Shown here: piece by piece, positions 30,588 to 32,291 of the stretch
Position numbering within the stretch: position 1 is the stretch's first letter
How the letters are laid out: each line of letters opens with the position of its first letter
Assembly: GCF_002551245.1 (NCBI RefSeq)
Contig: NZ_NTGZ01000063.1
Coordinates: 1-32,291 of the forward strand
Source: Streptomyces sp. rh34
GTDB taxonomy: Bacteria; Actinomycetota; Actinomycetes; Streptomycetales; Streptomycetaceae
DNA: 32,291 nucleotides
Direction of reading: 5' to 3'
The notes under the pieces: model-generated
Told to the model about the DNA's origin: nothing
Databases searched by the model: none
Seen by the model: only the letters and a program-made list of their open reading frames with translations
Made by a program: the position numbers and the translations under genes

Positions 30588-31103
30588 TCAGCACAGATGG
30601 ACGGCCAGATGCCCCAGCGGCAGCCCCAACTGCCAGGCGGGCGTCCAGACACGGACCTCCTGGTCGCCCGCCGGGCCGGCCCCGGCGTCCCACGGAGCGG
30701 GGCCGATCGCGTCCAGGTCCGCCGCGAGCAGCTCGGTCTCCTCCAGCCAGCGCCAGGCCGCCCGCGCCAGCGCCAGATCGGGGTCGCCGGGCTCGGCGTT
30801 CCGTCCCGCCTCCGCCAGCCGCTCGCAGATCCAGGCGCGCCAGGTGCACTCGTACGCCGTGAGCATCCGCAGCTCGTCGACCCGCGGTTCGGGCAGGGCC
30901 CGGGGAGGGGGAGCGTCGCGGGGGAATCCGCACAGGAACATCGTCAGCGCGAGGGCGTCGCGCCCCGCCCGGAACTCCAGGGTCGTCGGCTCCATCAGAT
31001 CGCCTGTCCGTAGCAGCTCGTCGGCGATGTACTCGGTGGACAGCCAGGTCATCGGTACCTGGAGCCCGTTCCCACCGGTCCCATCCATGTCCTCGGGACG
31101 CAT
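30588..31103 (-). CDS. 171-residue protein of unknown function
   Basis: An acidic, Trp-rich soluble protein that I do not recognise. It contains TEYIADELLRTGDLMEPTTLEFRAGRDALALTMFLCGF, then a helical region with ECTWRAWICERLAEAG and LARAAWRWLEETELLAADLD, and ends VRVWTPAWQLGLPLGHLAVHLC with a C-terminal Cys. There is no signal peptide or membrane segment. The ATG at 31103 has GAGG eight bases upstream; the in-frame start at 31142 adds 13 residues without a ribosome site. Coding bias and the ribosome site support a real gene. It converges on the LytS-type kinase gene with 9 bases between and is divergent from the small anti-sigma-like gene. Confidence 0.75.
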   Translation of the reverse strand: MRPEDMDGTGGNGLQVPMTWLSTEYIADELLRTGDLMEPTTLEFRAGRDALALTMFLCGFPRDAPPPRALPEPRVDELRMLTAYECTWRAWICERLAEAGRNAEPGDPDLALARAAWRWLEETELLAADLDAIGPAPWDAGAGPAGDQEVRVWTPAWQLGLPLGHLAVHLC

Positions 31104-31150
31104 CCCGTCTCGCCTCTTTCCTTGCTCGGTGCCGGGCTTCACGCAGCATT

Positions 31151-31175
31151 GAACCGGGGGCGGGTGCCCCGCGTG
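31151..31175 (+). promoter_or_regulatory. ECF-type promoter candidate for the zinc-finger gene
   Basis: GAAC at 31151-31154 and CGTG at 31172-31175, 17 bases apart, match the general AAC / CGT pattern of ECF sigma promoters. A start near 31182 would leave a leader of about 34 bases before the ATG at 31216. The motif is short and can occur by chance in GC-rich DNA. Confidence 0.3.
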
Positions 31176-31215
31176 GGCAGAAGGGGAGGATCGCCCAGGA
31201 GATGCGAGGCTGCGA

Positions 31216-31413
31216 ATGAGTGCCGACCCCGGCGACGACCCGCATGTGCGGCTGCTGCTGGGCGCGTACGTCCTGGACGCTCTGGACGCCGAGGAGACCT
31301 GCCGGGTCGCCCGCCATGTCCAGGGCTGCGACGGCTGCGCCCGGCTCTACGTGGAGGTGGCCGAGGCCTCCACCCTGCTGGCGCTGCTCCGGGCGGAGGA
31401 CCTGAGGGAGTAG
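31216..31413 (+). CDS. short zinc-finger (ZAS-type) anti-sigma-like protein
   Basis: A 65-residue protein matching only the N-terminal zinc-binding anti-sigma domain (zf-HC2): VRLLLGAYVLDALDAEET, then HVQGCDGC (H-x3-C-x2-C). Such domains bind region 2/4 of ECF sigma factors in the cytoplasm. Usual members continue into a membrane helix and an outer domain, both absent here, so this is either a soluble mini anti-sigma factor or a degraded one. The ATG has GAGG six bases upstream. Its last 67 bases overlap, on the opposite strand, the 3' end of the ECF sigma gene, which is the natural candidate partner. Confidence 0.8.
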   Translation: MSADPGDDPHVRLLLGAYVLDALDAEETCRVARHVQGCDGCARLYVEVAEASTLLALLRAEDLRE

Positions 31414-31919
31414 CCGGGCAGCGTCCGCGCGAGGACCCGCAGCGCGTAGTACGAGCGGGACTTGACGGTCCCCGCGGGGATGCCGAGCGCCTCGGCCGTC
31501 TCGCCGACGCTCAGGCCGCGGAAGTAGATCTGCACCAGCACCGCACGGTGCTCGGGGCTGAGGGTGCGGACCGCCTCGCGGACGTCCAGGGCGCGGACGG
31601 CGCGGTCCGCGGCGTCCAGGGTGTCCGGGGTGCTCTCCAGCACCGTGTCGCTGACCTCGACGGGGCGGGCCTGTCGGGAGCGCCGCGCGTCGATGGCGAG
31701 GCGGCGGCCCACGGTGAACAGCCACGGCCGCATCGAGTCGTAGGGCGCGTCGAAGGCCTCGGGGTGCTGCCAGGCGCGGACCAGGGTCTCCTGCACCAGG
31801 TCCTCGGCCCGCTGCCGGTCCCCGAAGGTCAGGCCGAGGAGGAAGCGGAACAGGGCGGGGCCGTGTTCCCGCTGCAACTCGACGAGGGTCCGCTCATCGG
31901 TCGTCGTGGTGGTCCTCAT
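31347..31919 (-). CDS. ECF-type RNA polymerase sigma factor
   Basis: A 190-residue sigma factor with regions 2 and 4 only. Region 2 is seen as ALFRFLLGLTFGDRQRAEDLVQETLVRAWQHPEAF and RPWLFTVGRRLAIDARR; region 4 as LSPEHRAVLVQIYFRGLSVGETAEALGIPAGTVKSRSYYALRVLARTL. The last 20 residues are Ser/Ala/Arg-rich and are encoded opposite the anti-sigma-like gene. The ATG at 31919 has GGGAGAGGG five bases upstream; the frame is open to 31982 without support. ECF factors usually share an operon with their anti-sigma factor, but here the two genes converge. The regulon and signal are unknown. Confidence 0.92.
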   Translation of the reverse strand: MRTTTTTDERTLVELQREHGPALFRFLLGLTFGDRQRAEDLVQETLVRAWQHPEAFDAPYDSMRPWLFTVGRRLAIDARRSRQARPVEVSDTVLESTPDTLDAADRAVRALDVREAVRTLSPEHRAVLVQIYFRGLSVGETAEALGIPAGTVKSRSYYALRVLARTLPGYSLRSSARSSASRVEASATST

Positions 31920-31993
31920 GAACGCCCTCTCCCGCCGCGGCCCCTGATGGCCTCGTTGCCGACTTGGCGTATACGAACGCATTCGGCGGCGTG

Positions 31994-32018
31994 GGAACAG
32001 GCGGTGCGGCGAGGCGTG
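31994..32018 (+). promoter_or_regulatory. ECF-type promoter candidate upstream of the truncated lipoprotein gene
   Basis: GGAAC (31994-31998), 16 bases, then CGTG (32015-32018) fits the GGAAC-N16-CGT pattern of many ECF sigma promoters. It points toward the lipoprotein gene 170 bases away and lies close to the ECF sigma gene. Chance occurrence is possible in such GC-rich DNA. Confidence 0.3.
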
Positions 32019-32148
32019 CGACGAGCGGTCGCTCAGTGCGGCGAATGGTGCGGTGAACGGTCGAGGGGCCGCCGGGGTCGGCCGGTACGACCAGTTCAGC
32101 TAGATATGCGGCACTGCTCCTTGCTTATGCGGTATGAAGATATATGTA

Positions 32149-32172
32149 GTCGGATGGTCGTAATCATCCGAC
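32149..32172. promoter_or_regulatory. 8-bp-arm inverted repeat before the truncated lipoprotein gene
   Basis: GTCGGATG (32149-32156) and CATCCGAC (32165-32172) form a perfect inverted repeat with an 8-base centre, ending just before the ribosome site GGAG. Upstream, TATGCGG occurs twice (32105 and 32126, 21-bp period) in an unusually AT-rich stretch. Operator or mRNA hairpin are both possible. Confidence 0.45.
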
Positions 32173-32187
32173 CTTGGAGCCCAGCAG

Positions 32188-32276
32188 ATGACCCAGCGCA
32201 TCCGACCGGGCACGGTGGCCGCCATCGCCCTCCTGCTCGCCGCGGCCACCGGCTGCACCGGGCAGCAGCCCACGGC
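32188..32276 (+). CDS. lipoprotein, 5' fragment (cut by contig end)
   Basis: The first 29 codons of a secreted lipoprotein: a basic start (MTQRIRPG), a hydrophobic core (AAIALLLAAA) and a lipobox ending in AATGC at Cys23, followed by TGQQPT. The ATG at 32188 has GGAG eight bases upstream. The genomic sequence ends at 32276, where adapter bases begin, so function cannot be told; solute-binding proteins often start this way. Confidence 0.8.
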
Positions 32277-32291
32277 CTGTCTCTTATACAC
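32277..32291. other. Tn5/Nextera mosaic-end remnant (library artefact)
   Basis: CTGTCTCTTATACAC is the first 15 bases of the Tn5 mosaic end. It is an adapter left at the contig edge. Translated, it gives false peptide ends on both strands (for example MYKRQ read from the right end on the minus strand). Confidence 0.97.

Noticed and set aside
32100..32291. A minus-strand frame beginning MYKRQ at the right end
   Set aside because: Its first codons are translated adapter sequence, and the rest is antisense to the lipoprotein start and its promoter.
1..32291. tRNA, rRNA, CRISPR arrays, insertion sequences, integrases or attachment sites
   Set aside because: No cloverleaf with a TTCRA arm, no regular spacer-repeat pattern and no transposase or recombinase domain was found on either strand.

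Overview
The window is about 32.3 kb of very GC-rich DNA with strong third-position GC bias, Shine-Dalgarno sequences of the GGAG type, frequent GTG starts, and gene families typical of high-GC Gram-positive bacteria: an Rpf-like cell-wall enzyme, several SpoIIE/PP2C phosphatases, SigB/SigF-type and ECF sigma factors, a DUF6777 lipoprotein and a WS/DGAT acyltransferase. This points to Streptomyces or a close relative, from a chromosomal region without visible mobile elements, CRISPR arrays, tRNA or rRNA. Both ends carry Tn5/Nextera mosaic-end bases (1-12 and 32277-32291), so the genomic insert is 13-32276 and the contig stops inside a lipoprotein gene at the right.

Left part (20-7322): a Nudix hydrolase, a large uncharacterised membrane protein, a secreted Rpf-LysM-M23 cell-wall hydrolase behind a 436-base leader with a perfect 16-bp palindrome, a DMT-type membrane protein and a FhuF-like [2Fe-2S] protein transcribed divergently from it.

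Centre left (7336-15601): a dense signalling block. It holds a STAS anti-anti-sigma protein, a MarR regulator, a PP2C phosphatase, an HxlR regulator divergent from a RidA-like protein, an RsbW-like ATP-binding protein, and a tightly coupled series on the minus strand: SigB/SigF-type sigma factor, receiver-PP2C phosphatase, CHASE3 histidine kinase, single-domain response regulator. All parts of a sigma partner-switching circuit are present (sigma, kinase-type anti-sigma, antagonist, phosphatases, sensory input).

Centre (15881-22029): an unusual SDR-like protein with a zinc ribbon and no canonical catalytic Tyr, closed by a strong intrinsic terminator; a 58-residue orphan protein; then a minus-strand operon YndJ-like / DUF1990 / lipase-maturation-factor-like with overlapping stops and starts, preceded by two identical 14-bp palindromes 41 bp apart; and a divergent DUF6777 lipoprotein.

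Right (22155-32276): a PAS-GAF-PP2C-HATPase phosphatase, a WS/DGAT acyltransferase, an Fpg/Nei DNA glycosylase, then a four-gene unit (LytTR response regulator, DUF485 protein, sodium:solute symporter, LytS-type kinase) that looks like a substrate-sensing uptake system. The end holds an unrecognised 171-residue protein, a very short zinc-finger anti-sigma-like protein whose 3' end overlaps antisense with an ECF sigma factor, and a truncated lipoprotein. The most notable items are the partner-switching block, the twin-operator YndJ operon, the tail-to-tail sigma/anti-sigma pair, the atypical SDR and the 58-residue orphan. I see no single obviously new defence or biosynthetic system.
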